A stretch of 64,000 bases of DNA from Saprospiraceae bacterium (GCA_016708265.1 JADJGA010000003.1:186001-250000), one strand, 5' to 3'. Shown: positions 37,251 through 46,971, counted from the stretch's first letter. The notes: generated by a model from the letters alone, not told the origin. Made by a program: numbers and translations.

Positions 37251-37268
37251 TTGTCCTTAATTAAACTG

Positions 37269-37736
37269 ATGAGAAGAAAAGATAAAAATATTGATGATCC
37301 GGCAGTTATTGAAGAGATACTATCAGGATCGGAAATAGTCAGGGTAGCTATGATGGACGGAGATAAACCGTACATTGTACCTCTAAATTATGGTTATTTT
37401 GAAAATGCCTTATATGTACATTCTGCACCGGAAGGGAAAAAAATAGAGCTTCTTAAAAAGAACAACAGGGTCTGCTTTGAAATCACATTGAAACATGAGA
37501 TCATCAGACCGGAACTTTCATGTGAATGGACGACAAAATACAGGTCAGCGATCGGGTATGGACAGGTTGAATTCATTGATGATTTCGAAGAAAAAAAGAA
37601 AGGCCTCGATATAATAATGTCTCAGCATGGAAGAAGCGAAGGCAATGAATACAAAGATAAACAGGTAGATTTTATAGTAATTTTGAAAATAAACATTGAT
37701 GAGATTTCCGGCAAACAGTCAGGGGATTGGGATTAA
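37269..37736 (+). CDS. Pyridoxamine 5'-phosphate oxidase-like flavin-binding protein
   Basis: A 155-aa split-barrel protein of the PNPOx-like superfamily, close to the NimA/flavin-nucleotide-binding group: MRRKDKNIDDPAVIEEIL at the start, then VRVAMMDGDKPYIVPLNYGY and LYVHSAPEGKKIELLKKN. Such proteins bind FMN or F420-like cofactors; some NimA homologs reduce nitroimidazoles. The substrate here is unknown. ATG 37269 is chosen because the promoter box lies over the alternative TTG starts. Confidence 0.8.
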   Translation: MRRKDKNIDDPAVIEEILSGSEIVRVAMMDGDKPYIVPLNYGYFENALYVHSAPEGKKIELLKKNNRVCFEITLKHEIIRPELSCEWTTKYRSAIGYGQVEFIDDFEEKKKGLDIIMSQHGRSEGNEYKDKQVDFIVILKINIDEISGKQSGDWD

Positions 37737-37770
37737 AAGGATTTAAATCAGTTTAAAAATTTTAACCGAC

Positions 37771-38991
37771 ATGAAGATACTTTTTTTAATAGGTTTCATC
37801 ATTTTTAATTCTCTTAGTCTTGGAGAATGTTTTAATACATCTCTGAAAGTAAATTTTAAAAATGAAAAAGTAATTACAGGAGCTGAACAGACTGAGTTTT
37901 ACCTTGATTTGCTCCGGGATAAAAGGGTGGGAATATTGGCAAACCAAACGACAATCATAAAAAACAAGCATCTGGTAGACAGTCTTATATCACTAGGTAT
38001 CAATATTGTAAAAGTTTTTGGTCCTGAGCATGGTTTCAGGGGAAATGCACCGGCAGGAGATGTTGTCGATGACGAATATGATCAGAAAACCGGAGTCAAG
38101 ATAATTTCACTTTATGGTAAAAAAAGAAAACCTTCGTCTGAAGATCTATCAGATATTGATATCATGATTTTTGACATACAGGATGTCGGATGCCGTTTTT
38201 ATACTTATATCAATGTACTGAGGGATATTATGGAAGCCTGTGCTGAAAACAAAAAACCTCTCCTCATCCTGGACAGACCAAATCCCAACGCTTATCTGAT
38301 AGACGGTCCTGTACTCGATATGAAATTGAAATCCGGGATCGGACAATTCCCTGTTCCGATATCTCACGGAATGACAATTGGTGAATTTGCACAGATGATA
38401 AACGGTGAAAAATGGCTGCCGAGAGAACTCCAGTGTGATTTAAAAATAATAAAAATCAAAAATTACACTCATAACACTGATTATACTGTTCCTGTCAAAC
38501 CGTCGCCAAATCTGAATACACAACAAAGTATAATACTCTATCCATCCACATGTTTATTTGAAGGAACATACTTAAATCATGGCAGAGGCACTCAATTTCC
38601 ATTTACTATAATAGGAAGTCCGAAACTAAAAGGAAAATATGATTTTTCATATATACCTGTGAGTATACCGGGTATGAGTACTTCTCCGATATTTATGAAT
38701 CAAGAGTGTTTCGGACTTGATCTGAGAAATACAGATTTAAAGAAGATCAGGAAAAGCAGAAAGATCAATCTCGGATGGATGATAGAACTTTACAATGAAT
38801 ATCCGGACAAAGAAGAGTTTTTCGATCGTTCAAAAAGCAATCAGATGGGCAATATTGATAATCTGGCCGGGACAAGTGAATTTAAGGAACAGATAAAAGC
38901 CGGGAAATCAGAAACAGAGATCAGGGCAAGCTGGGAACCCAAATTGTCTGAATACAAAAAAATGAGAAAAAAATACCTGATATATCCTTAA
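37771..38991 (+). CDS. namZ: NamZ-like exo-beta-N-acetylmuramidase (DUF1343)
   Basis: A 406-aa exported protein with an N-terminal signal (about 1-20). The DUF1343 features are present: GILANQTTIIKN, KVFGPEHGFRG, IDIMIFDIQDVGCRFYTY and LLILDRPNPN. Characterised members (NamZ of Bacillus subtilis and Tannerella) remove non-reducing terminal MurNAc from peptidoglycan fragments, feeding MurNAc recycling. The signal peptide places it in the periplasm. The gene stands alone, 34 nt after the flavin-binding gene, and may share its promoter. The symbol follows the family. Confidence 0.82.
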   Translation: MKILFLIGFIIFNSLSLGECFNTSLKVNFKNEKVITGAEQTEFYLDLLRDKRVGILANQTTIIKNKHLVDSLISLGINIVKVFGPEHGFRGNAPAGDVVDDEYDQKTGVKIISLYGKKRKPSSEDLSDIDIMIFDIQDVGCRFYTYINVLRDIMEACAENKKPLLILDRPNPNAYLIDGPVLDMKLKSGIGQFPVPISHGMTIGEFAQMINGEKWLPRELQCDLKIIKIKNYTHNTDYTVPVKPSPNLNTQQSIILYPSTCLFEGTYLNHGRGTQFPFTIIGSPKLKGKYDFSYIPVSIPGMSTSPIFMNQECFGLDLRNTDLKKIRKSRKINLGWMIELYNEYPDKEEFFDRSKSNQMGNIDNLAGTSEFKEQIKAGKSETEIRASWEPKLSEYKKMRKKYLIYP

Positions 38992-39082
38992 GCTTTAGAA
39001 TGTGTACAGAAAGTTTTTGAGTTTGAGAATTTGATGTCTGCTATTTTCCTGATTTATGATCTTCTGATTATTAAACTAAACT

Positions 39083-39173
39083 CTCTAAACATCCTAAACT
39101 CTCTAAACTTCATAAACCTTATAAACTTCATAAACCTTATAAACTTCATAAACCTCATAAACTTCCTAAACCA
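39083..39173. repeat. Tandem AAACTTCATAAACCTTAT repeat
   Basis: About 90 nt of 9-nt-based units (AAACTTCAT, AAACCTTAT, AAACTCTCT) upstream of the endonuclease promoter. Not coding. Confidence 0.8.
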
Positions 39174-39174
39174 T

Positions 39175-39208
39175 TTGTTATTAAATTATCTGATTTTTTG
39201 TAATTTTG
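39175..39208 (+). promoter_or_regulatory. Probable promoter of the endonuclease gene
   Basis: TTG (39175-39177), 23-nt spacer, TAATTTTG (39201-39208); the box ends 55 nt before ATG 39264. Confidence 0.5.
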
Positions 39209-39263
39209 TCGTTTTTTATTAATCGTATCAAAAAACAAACAGTATTTGTATAAGCCTGAATAT

Positions 39264-40375
39264 ATGAAAGTCCATAAATTTACTGTTTTAATACTCTTTT
39301 TCATCCTTTTTCTGTGATCCGGATCAAAGCCCAGTATAATTTTCAACCGGTTTTCCCCAGTCTGAAAGGCGATGAATTATTTATAAAACTGGAAGAAAAT
39401 TATAAACCTGATTCACTGCTGGATTATTCAATGGCAAGAGATACATTGTATGCAGTTATCGATAATCAGAATGATACGGTATATTGCATTTATTCCGGAT
39501 ATGGATTATATCTTCCAAAAAGTGTTGATCCGACTGAATACCTTTATTTCGGGGGGAGTCAAAATGGAATAAATGCTGAACACACATATCCGGTTAGTAA
39601 AGGAACTGAATTCGGATTGGCAAAAAGTGATATGCATCATATATTTCCTTCAAAAATCAATATAAACTCTGACCGGGCCAGTTATGAATTCAACGAAATC
39701 AGGGATAATATTACGCAAAAATGGTATCTGAAAGATAAAATACTGAATTCTGTTCCTTCAACAAATATAAATTCATACAGCGAATATGCTCAGAATTATT
39801 TTGAACCTAGGGAGAATAAAAAAGGAGATATTGCACGGGCTCTTTTTTATATCAAAACAATATACAGAGATCAGACAAATCAGGCTGATCCAAACTTCTT
39901 TGACAATCAGAAAGATACTCTTTGCAAATGGCATTTTAACGATCCTGTTGACAGCATTGAATGGAACAGAACATGGAAAATAGCGAATTATCAGGATGGA
40001 AAACCAAATCCATTTGTACTGGATTGCTCACTTGCATACAGGACATATTGTGATTTTATCAGCGCACAATGCATCAAAGTTAATACAGAAGAAATTTATG
40101 ATGCAATATCAGTGAATGCATACATTTATCCTAATCCGGTTTTTGATGAAGTAAATTTGAAATTCTTTAACCCTGAATTCAGTGAAGTTAACATCTCGGT
40201 TTTTGATTTGATGGGCCGACAGTTGACATCATACGAATTGCGAATTTCAGGTCAGTATGAAGAAAAAATTATTATACCTGTAGACTTATTAACAAATGGA
40301 ATTTATCTATTGAGAGTCATTGGAAGAAATGAAAATAAATATTTAAAAATTCACAAATTATTTATCAAACAATAA
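39264..40375 (+). CDS. Extracellular endonuclease I with T9SS sorting domain (frameshift in this sequence)
   Basis: His-Me finger nuclease of the EndA/NucM family. ATG 39264 encodes a signal peptide (MKVHKFTVLILFFILF); one base is missing in the T5 run at 39307-39311, after which the frame continues VIRIKAQYNFQP. Restored length is 370 aa. Catalytic-region motifs are NAEHTYPVSKG, SDMHHIFPS and NSDRASYEF. The end (YIYPNPVFDE onward) is a type A T9SS sorting domain. It probably degrades extracellular DNA or RNA for nutrients. Without the correction, the protein would lack its signal peptide. Confidence 0.85.
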
Positions 40376-40424
40376 AGTTTTGGTCTCAATTTTGCATAAA
40401 ATTATTAAATTAAATATTAAAAAT

Positions 40425-41630
40425 ATGAGTAATAATAAAAAACCAAAAGGAGTAATCGGTATTTTAACCGGTGGAGGGGATGTTCCCGGACTAAACCCGG
40501 CAATCCGGGCTGTGACATTAAGAGCAATCATCGAAGGTTATCAGGTAATTGGCCTGAGAAGAGGATGGAAGGGCATAATGGAAGTTGTCAGAGATAAAAA
40601 ATTTGACAATAGTGAAAATTATGTTGAATTATCCGAAATACTTGTTAACAGAGCGGCAAGGACAGGTGGAACATTTTTGCATTCTTCAAGAACCCGGCCA
40701 TTAGCTGTGAAAAAAATAGATATTCCTGAACATTTAAAGGATTCGTATTCAAATGAAATAAATGACCTGACCCCGGAAGTACTTCAAAATCTGGAGTGGC
40801 TTGGAATTGATTATCTTATTGCAATAGGAGGTGATGACACTCTCAGTTATGCAGAACATCTATACAGGCAAGGTGTTAAGGTTATAGCTATCCCAAAAAC
40901 TATGGATAATGATGTACCTGGAACTGATTATTGTATCGGATTCAGTACCTGTGTTTCAAGAACCATTCAGATGGCAAACGATCTCAGGACCTCTGCAGGC
41001 TCTCATGAGAGAATACTGGTATTGGAAGTTTTCGGCAGATATGCTGGTTTCACTGCCATGCTACCTACAATGGCCGGCGCAGCAAACAGATGTCTGATCC
41101 CGGAATACAAATTTGATGCAGACGAACTCACAGGTATTTTAATCGAAGACAGATATAAAAATCCTAGTAAGTACTCAATAGTTCTTGTTTCAGAAGGTGC
41201 GCAGTTTGCACATGAAGAAGAAATGACATTCCAAAGCCAGGAGAGAGATGCTTATGGCCACGCTAAACTTGGAGGAATAGGTGATAAAGTATCAGCTGCT
41301 ATTAAAGATTATTCTACAAAACACAATAATGGCAGAACAGTGAATATCATAAATCAAAAACTTGGATACCTTGTAAGGACGGGTAGTCCTGACGCAATCG
41401 ACAGTATAGTTCCGATGGCATTCGGAAATATGGCACTTGACTTAGTACTGAGAGGATTGCATGGCAGGCTTGTAGTATTAAAAAACGGAAGATATGATCA
41501 TATGCCAATTGAAGTCATTTCAAAGACCAAAAAGATAGTAAAAGTTGATAAATATTACAATACGGCACGATACAGACCATTTTACAATGACTTTGAAATG
41601 TTGCCTCTGTTTATTATGACAAGTGACTAA
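40425..41630 (+). CDS. pfkA: 6-phosphofructokinase, probably pyrophosphate-dependent
   Basis: A 401-aa enzyme of the PfkA family that phosphorylates fructose 6-phosphate. ATG 40425 (MSNNKKPKGVIGILTGGG) is the family start; a longer reading adds 15 unrelated residues. The key loop is GGDDT (135-139); the Asp at the second position, in place of the Gly of ATP-PFKs (GGDGS), excludes ATP and is the hallmark of PPi-dependent enzymes. The active-site loop is PKTMDND (157-163). PPi use would make the step reversible and save ATP. It is followed by a bidirectional terminator. Confidence 0.88.
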   Translation: MSNNKKPKGVIGILTGGGDVPGLNPAIRAVTLRAIIEGYQVIGLRRGWKGIMEVVRDKKFDNSENYVELSEILVNRAARTGGTFLHSSRTRPLAVKKIDIPEHLKDSYSNEINDLTPEVLQNLEWLGIDYLIAIGGDDTLSYAEHLYRQGVKVIAIPKTMDNDVPGTDYCIGFSTCVSRTIQMANDLRTSAGSHERILVLEVFGRYAGFTAMLPTMAGAANRCLIPEYKFDADELTGILIEDRYKNPSKYSIVLVSEGAQFAHEEEMTFQSQERDAYGHAKLGGIGDKVSAAIKDYSTKHNNGRTVNIINQKLGYLVRTGSPDAIDSIVPMAFGNMALDLVLRGLHGRLVVLKNGRYDHMPIEVISKTKKIVKVDKYYNTARYRPFYNDFEMLPLFIMTSD

Positions 41631-41651
41631 TCAAAGAAAATTATTTATAAT

Positions 41652-41683
41652 AAAGCCTGTTAATCAATGAATTAACAGGCTTT
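41652..41683. terminator. Bidirectional terminator between pfkA and recQ
   Basis: AAAGCCTGTTAAT / ATTAACAGGCTTT, perfect 13-bp arms with a 6-nt loop, T-rich on both sides. Confidence 0.88.
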
Positions 41684-41705
41684 TTAATAATTATACATCC
41701 AAATG

Positions 41706-43934
41706 TCAATTGGCCATATCTGAAATAAACTTTATTCTCACCAGCTGAATATCTTCCTCACTGATCTCATCATCATCCTGAAATTCTTCAAAGGCAGGAT
41801 CGAGGGAATCGGATTCAGCTTCCAGAAAATAATCATAAATATCCTGTTCAATACTCGATTCGATCCTCTCCTTAATATAATAATCGATATTTAACTTTGT
41901 ACCGGAAGAAACAATAGCATACATTTCATCAAGCAGCTCGTAAAGAGTAAGATCTACATTTACCGCAATATCCTCCAACGGGATTTTCCTGTCGACATGC
42001 TGAATAATCGCAACTTTTGTCTTTGATTTATTTGCTACCTGCCTTACAAGATAATCAGTTGGCCTGTCAATTTCATTTTCCTGAACATAATTCCTTATAA
42101 GTTTAATAAATGGCTGACCGTATCTTTCTGCCTTACCTTTACTCACTCCCGAAATGTTAAGCATATCCTCAAGGGAAATAGGATAAAAAGTTGACATATC
42201 CTGCAAAGCCGGATCTGAGAAAATTACCCAAGGTTTTACTCCTAAGGATTTTGCCTGATCGTGTCTAAGGTCTTTAAGCATATTGAAAAGAACTTCATCC
42301 AGTGCTGATCCACTATGTCCGCCCAGAGAAACCACAGCATCTTCATCGTCCTCCATCTCATAATCATGATTGAGTGGAACTTCAATAGAATATGGTTTTT
42401 CAATAAACTGTCTGCCTTCGTCAGTGAGTTTGATCACACCATATAGTTCAATATCCTTATACAGGAGGCTATTCAGAAGTGCCTGCCTGATAATGCTATG
42501 CCAGTAATGCTCATCTTTACTTTCTCCCGATCCAAATAATTTGTGTTCATTATACCTGAAATCCTTCATTTCTTTGGATTTCTTGCCAATGACAAAATCA
42601 ACCAGTGATTTTATCATATTTTTTTCATGTAATTCCGAAGTGATTTTCAATACAAGCAGGAAGTCATCTTTTGCTTCTACTCTGTCTTTCGGATTTTTAC
42701 AATTGTCACACATATCGTTGCAATTTTCTTCTTCAATATTTTCACCAAAATAATGTAATAGAAATTTTCTTCTGCAAGAACCGGTTTCAGAATATGCAAT
42801 AATTTCATCCATCAACTGTACTGTCAGCTCCCGTTCTGATACAGGTTTATCTCTTAAAAATTTTTCGAGTTTTAAAATATCATCATGTGAATAAAATGCT
42901 ATGCATTTAGCTTCAAGTCCGTCTCTACCAGCTCTCCCTGTCTCCTGATAGTAATTTTCAATGCTTTTAGGAATATCATAATGTATTACAAATCGTACAT
43001 CAGGTTTATCAATACCCATTCCGAAAGCAATTGTAGCACATATTACGTCAATCTCTTCCATCAGAAAATCATCCTGAATCCTGGTTCTTGTCTTGGAATC
43101 GAGGCCTGCATGATAAGGACTGGCTTTTATCCCGTTAACTTTTAAAATCTCTGCTATCTCTTCAGTTGATTTTCTGCTCTGAACATAAACAATTCCGGAT
43201 TTTCCATGAGTGGATTTTATGATCTTTACTATATTGTTGATTGCCTGTTCTTTTGTTTTCTTTGGTCTGACCTCATAAAAAAGATTGAATCTGTTAAAAG
43301 ATGAAATATAACTTGAAACATCTTTCATATTGAGATTCTTGACTATATCTGTTCTCACCTTTTCAGTAGCTGTGGCAGTAAGTGCAATTATTGGAATTTC
43401 CTTATCTATCTGATCTACCATTGTCCTGATCCTCCTGTATTCAGGCCTGAAATCGTGGCCCCATTCAGAAATACAATGAGCTTCATCCACTGCCAGAAAA
43501 GAAAGATTGACACTTTGAAAAAACTCAATATTTTCTTCTTTTGTCAAAGTCTCAGGAGCAATAAACAGCATTTTGGTTTTCTGCTTGACTATACTGTCTT
43601 TTACTTCCTTTATTTGTGTCCTGTTCAATGACGAATTTAAAAAATGAGCTACAGCATTTGATTTGCTGTACCCTCTGATTGAATCTACCTGATCTTTCAT
43701 CAAAGCTATCAAAGGAGAAATGATGATAGCAGTACCTTCCATCAGCAAAGCAGGTAACTGGTAAGTCAGGGATTTACCACCTCCGGTAGGCATAATAACA
43801 AAAGTATCATTCCCATCTAAAACACTCTGGCATATCTCTTCCTGTAATGGTTTAAAATTGTTAAAACCATAGTGTCTGTATAAGGCATCATGTAATTGTT
43901 TACTTGTAAAAGAAGTATTCCCTTCCAAACTCAT
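41706..43934 (-). CDS. recQ: ATP-dependent DNA helicase RecQ
   Basis: A 742-aa 3'-5' helicase of recombination and replication-fork repair. Walker A is PTGGGKS (50-55 region), and the Walker B DEAH is in AVDEAHCISEWGHDF. The zinc-binding cysteines are in GSCRRKF and NCNDMCDNC. An RQC winged helix follows, then an HRDC-like region (about 530-600) and an extra C-terminal region with a helix-turn-helix-like stretch (to about 710), ending in an acidic tail. This long C-terminus is usual in Bacteroidota. It is divergent from kdsD. Confidence 0.95.
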   Translation of the reverse strand: MSLEGNTSFTSKQLHDALYRHYGFNNFKPLQEEICQSVLDGNDTFVIMPTGGGKSLTYQLPALLMEGTAIIISPLIALMKDQVDSIRGYSKSNAVAHFLNSSLNRTQIKEVKDSIVKQKTKMLFIAPETLTKEENIEFFQSVNLSFLAVDEAHCISEWGHDFRPEYRRIRTMVDQIDKEIPIIALTATATEKVRTDIVKNLNMKDVSSYISSFNRFNLFYEVRPKKTKEQAINNIVKIIKSTHGKSGIVYVQSRKSTEEIAEILKVNGIKASPYHAGLDSKTRTRIQDDFLMEEIDVICATIAFGMGIDKPDVRFVIHYDIPKSIENYYQETGRAGRDGLEAKCIAFYSHDDILKLEKFLRDKPVSERELTVQLMDEIIAYSETGSCRRKFLLHYFGENIEEENCNDMCDNCKNPKDRVEAKDDFLLVLKITSELHEKNMIKSLVDFVIGKKSKEMKDFRYNEHKLFGSGESKDEHYWHSIIRQALLNSLLYKDIELYGVIKLTDEGRQFIEKPYSIEVPLNHDYEMEDDEDAVVSLGGHSGSALDEVLFNMLKDLRHDQAKSLGVKPWVIFSDPALQDMSTFYPISLEDMLNISGVSKGKAERYGQPFIKLIRNYVQENEIDRPTDYLVRQVANKSKTKVAIIQHVDRKIPLEDIAVNVDLTLYELLDEMYAIVSSGTKLNIDYYIKERIESSIEQDIYDYFLEAESDSLDPAFEEFQDDDEISEEDIQLVRIKFISDMAN

Positions 43935-44228
43935 AATAGTTTTAAAAAATTGTCTACAAATTACTCTTTTTCTTAATTTGTAATTTAATAATAAATAATG
44001 ATTTAATCAAAAAAAAATAAAACTACCTACCAACAGGAATGATTTTTTTATTTCGATGTATAAAGGTATAATTTATTTAAAACAATCTGGTATATTTTTT
44101 AATGATTTTTTTTAATTTTTTTTGAATAAAAATAAATAAATTATTTACATCTTTCTGATAGTGAATAATATCTTTAAAAATTTCATCTTTGCAATAAATA
44201 TTTAATTTGCATAAAAAAGATATAAGCA

Positions 44229-45203
44229 ATGACAAATTTAAACAAAGAAATAATAAAAATTGGTAAAAAAGTAATAAGTATTGAATGTGAAACATTAAAA
44301 AATCTTGAGAATTCAATAGATGATAGTTTTCTTTCCTGTGTAAATTTAATATCCGGATTATCTGGGAGAGTAGTGATTTCAGGAATTGGTAAAAGTGCAA
44401 TTGTAGGTCAAAAAATAGTTTCAACATTAAATTCGACCGGGACTCATTCTATTTTTCTTCATGCTGCGGATGCTATACATGGAGATCTTGGTATGTTGAA
44501 AGAAGAAGATGTTGTTATCTGTTTGTCAAAAAGTGGAGAGACATCGGAAATCAGAGTATTACTAACAATACTCAGGAGTTTCGGCAATAAAATTATTGCC
44601 ATGACCTCAAACAATGATTCGTATTTAGCAAGAAATTCTGATATTCTGTTATTCATTCCTGTTGAAAACGAAGCTGAACCAAACAACCTTGCGCCTACTT
44701 CTTCGACTATTGCTCAGATGGCAATGGGTGATGCCCTAGCCGGAGCTATTTTGCATGTAAAAGGATTTACTCCTCAACATTTTGCAAGATTTCATCCTGG
44801 TGGGTCACTCGGTAAACAATTGTACCTTAGAGTTTCAGATCTTTATAAAAACAATGAAAAACCAAGAGTAAAATCTGACACCAATTTAAAAAAAACTATA
44901 CTTGAAATAACCTCAAAAAGGCTTGGTGCCACAGCAGTATTAGATGAAAGGGACACCCTGATAGGTATAATTACAGATGGAGACCTTAGAAGAATGCTTG
45001 AAGCAAATGAAAAAATTGAAAATATCAGAGCTTCGGAAATAATGACAAAGAATCCCAAGACTATTAATGATAACAGCCTTGCAGCAACAGCACTTGAAAA
45101 AATGAGAACTAACAGCATCACTCAACTTGTGGTAACAGACGATCAGGGAAATTACCTCGGATTTGTTCATATTCATGATATTCTTAGAGAAGGAATTATT
45201 TAG
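44229..45203 (+). CDS. kdsD: Arabinose-5-phosphate isomerase (KdsD/KpsF)
   Basis: A 324-aa protein with an N-terminal SIS sugar-isomerase domain (GIGKSAIVGQKI near 53-64, SKSGETSEI near 100-108) and two C-terminal CBS domains (about 205-320). It interconverts ribulose 5-phosphate and arabinose 5-phosphate, the first step to Kdo for lipopolysaccharide. ATG 44229 follows an A-rich leader of Bacteroidota type. Neighbourhood with recQ is common in this phylum. Confidence 0.92.
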   Translation: MTNLNKEIIKIGKKVISIECETLKNLENSIDDSFLSCVNLISGLSGRVVISGIGKSAIVGQKIVSTLNSTGTHSIFLHAADAIHGDLGMLKEEDVVICLSKSGETSEIRVLLTILRSFGNKIIAMTSNNDSYLARNSDILLFIPVENEAEPNNLAPTSSTIAQMAMGDALAGAILHVKGFTPQHFARFHPGGSLGKQLYLRVSDLYKNNEKPRVKSDTNLKKTILEITSKRLGATAVLDERDTLIGIITDGDLRRMLEANEKIENIRASEIMTKNPKTINDNSLAATALEKMRTNSITQLVVTDDQGNYLGFVHIHDILREGII

Positions 45204-45379
45204 AATGCCGATATTTATGATTGTTACTTTTAATAATTTTCCACGATTCAGTATGTTATCTGAGGTGAAATAACTAAAAGAAATGATGATATCACCGCTT
45301 AAACTAAAACTGATTAGATTTTCGTCATGTTCTTTTATAAAAAAAGCCCCGGGAAGTTTCAAGGATATGGAATAAAATA

Positions 45380-45387
45380 TAATTTTG
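45380..45387 (+). promoter_or_regulatory. -7 box of the DUF3127 gene
   Basis: TAATTTTG, full match to TAnnTTTG, 38 nt before ATG 45426. I did not find a convincing TTG at the right distance. Confidence 0.4.
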
Positions 45388-45425
45388 CAGGTAATTAGCA
45401 TTTTTTAATAAAAAAAAACAATTAT

Positions 45426-45800
45426 ATGTCATTTGAAATTCAGGGAAAATTGCACAAGAAATTTGAAATAGAATCCAAATCAGCTTCATTTCAAACAAGG
45501 GATTTTGTACTTTTGATTGAAGAAGGAAATTATCCTCAGTATATAAAATTTCAGTTGACTCAGGACAGATGTAACATAGTAGATAGCATCAATGAAGGTG
45601 ATAATATGAAGGTATGGTTTGACCTGAGAGGAAGGGAATGGAATGAGAAATACTTTACGAATCTTAATGCATGGAAAGTTGAAAAACAATCTACAGGAGA
45701 TTCAAATAAACAGGATAATTCACCTGATGAAATAGATTTTCCTAATGAATCGGATTTTGAGAATATGGCAGGAAGTTTAGAAGATGACCTTCCATTTTAG
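45426..45800 (+). CDS. DUF3127 protein, OB-fold-like
   Basis: A 124-aa cytoplasmic protein. The first 85 residues (MSFEIQGKLHKKFE, FVLLIEEGNYPQYIKFQL, VWFDLRGREWN) match DUF3127, which is related to single-stranded DNA-binding OB folds. The rest is an acidic tail ending DDLPF, like the protein-interaction tip of bacterial SSB proteins. A role in nucleic-acid binding is inferred. It is followed by a bidirectional terminator. Confidence 0.82.
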   Translation: MSFEIQGKLHKKFEIESKSASFQTRDFVLLIEEGNYPQYIKFQLTQDRCNIVDSINEGDNMKVWFDLRGREWNEKYFTNLNAWKVEKQSTGDSNKQDNSPDEIDFPNESDFENMAGSLEDDLPF

Positions 45801-45804
45801 ATAA

Positions 45805-45838
45805 AAATAAAGCTCCGGTAAATTCCGGAGCTTTATTT
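45805..45838. terminator. Bidirectional terminator between DUF3127 and DUF1573 genes
   Basis: AAATAAAGCTCCGG / CCGGAGCTTTATTT, perfect 14-bp arms with a 6-nt loop. Confidence 0.9.
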
Positions 45839-45852
45839 TATTAAATGTTTAA

Positions 45853-46290
45853 TTATTTCTTAGGGGCCAGAATCGAACCTTTATTTTCAGGAACCCCCTG
45901 AGTATCCTGAGCACCCAAAACATTACCAACTACTGAAAGAATGTGCGTATTTGAACCCTCTTGCTCATTGGTTGTAATAGTAACTTTTTTATTAATAGGT
46001 CCAACTCTTTCAGTTGAATACTTTATTTTCAATTCACTGCTTTCTCCGGGCATGATAGCTTCTCTTGGCCAGGTTGGGACTGTACAACCACAGTTACCTC
46101 TCGCACTTTTTACAATTAATGGTTCATTACCTACATTAGTAAATTTAAGTGACCTGAATGGCTCACTGTTTTGCTCAATTGTCCCAAAATTCATATCATT
46201 GGATTCAAATCTAATTTTCGGACCACTTTGTGAATATAAGCCAACACAAACAAAAGTAATCATCATTATTGATGTAAGGATCTTTTTCAT
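45853..46290 (-). CDS. DUF1573 exported protein, paralog 1
   Basis: A 145-aa protein with a signal peptide (about 1-20, ending LYSQ) and one Ig-like DUF1573 domain: KIRFESNDMNFGTIEQNSEP, the hallmark GNCGCTVPTWP with two cysteines, and LKIKYSTERVGPINKK. It is probably periplasmic. The function of the family is not established. It is about 70 percent identical by eye to the next gene upstream. Confidence 0.85.
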   Translation of the reverse strand: MKKILTSIMMITFVCVGLYSQSGPKIRFESNDMNFGTIEQNSEPFRSLKFTNVGNEPLIVKSARGNCGCTVPTWPREAIMPGESSELKIKYSTERVGPINKKVTITTNEQEGSNTHILSVVGNVLGAQDTQGVPENKGSILAPKK

Positions 46291-46457
46291 TTTTTTACAA
46301 TTTTTAAATTTTTTAATATAAAAACTAAAGTTCAGGTTAAAAACGCTAATATCATGCCAATTATTCTAATATGTACATAAATGACATTTTAATAATTAGT
46401 TAATTATCAAAACTTTCTTATCTGATCAATTATCTGGGACTTTATTGAATAAAAAAA

Positions 46458-46480
46458 GCTGTCATTAAAAAAATGACAGC
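46458..46480 (-). terminator. Terminator after DUF1573 paralog 2
   Basis: GCTGTCATT / AATGACAGC, 9-bp arms with a 5-nt loop, followed on the minus strand by seven T. Confidence 0.8.
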
Positions 46481-46503
46481 CTTCAAAATATAATATAAAT
46501 ACT

Positions 46504-46971
46504 CTATTTTTTCGGAGTTAAAATGGTACCATTATTAGCAGGTACTCCCTGTGCATCCTGAGTTGCGTTGATACTTCCCTTTACATTCAGGACATGTACA
46601 TTTTCGCCTTCAGTTTCATTAGTTGTAATAGTGACTTTTTTGTTAATCTGTCCTACTCTTTCAGTAGCATACCTGATTTTTATTTCACCACTTTCCCCTG
46701 GCATGACAGCTTCTCTTGGCCATGTAGGTACTGTACATCCACAATTACCAGTTGCACTTTTAATGATCAATGGCTCTTTACCAATATTTTTAAATTTTAC
46801 AGTTCTGAAAGGTTCAGAATTCTGGTTGATAGTGCCATAATCAACATCCATGGACTCAAACTTCACTTTTGGTCCATTAGTGTTAGCTACAGTTGTAGTA
46901 ACTGTTGACTGTGAATAAGCAAATACACCTAAAAAAGCAGTCATTAATAAAGACATAAGTATCTTTTTCAT
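46504..46971 (-). CDS. DUF1573 exported protein, paralog 2
   Basis: A 155-aa protein. ATG 46971 (MKKILMSLLMTAFLGVFA) starts the signal peptide; the upstream in-frame Met adds 19 unlikely residues. The DUF1573 domain has VKFESMDVDYGTINQNSEP and GNCGCTVPTWPREAVMPGE. Its end (GVPANNGTILTPKK) parallels that of paralog 1. The pair arose by tandem duplication, but each copy has its own terminator. Confidence 0.85.
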   Translation of the reverse strand: MKKILMSLLMTAFLGVFAYSQSTVTTTVANTNGPKVKFESMDVDYGTINQNSEPFRTVKFKNIGKEPLIIKSATGNCGCTVPTWPREAVMPGESGEIKIRYATERVGQINKKVTITTNETEGENVHVLNVKGSINATQDAQGVPANNGTILTPKK

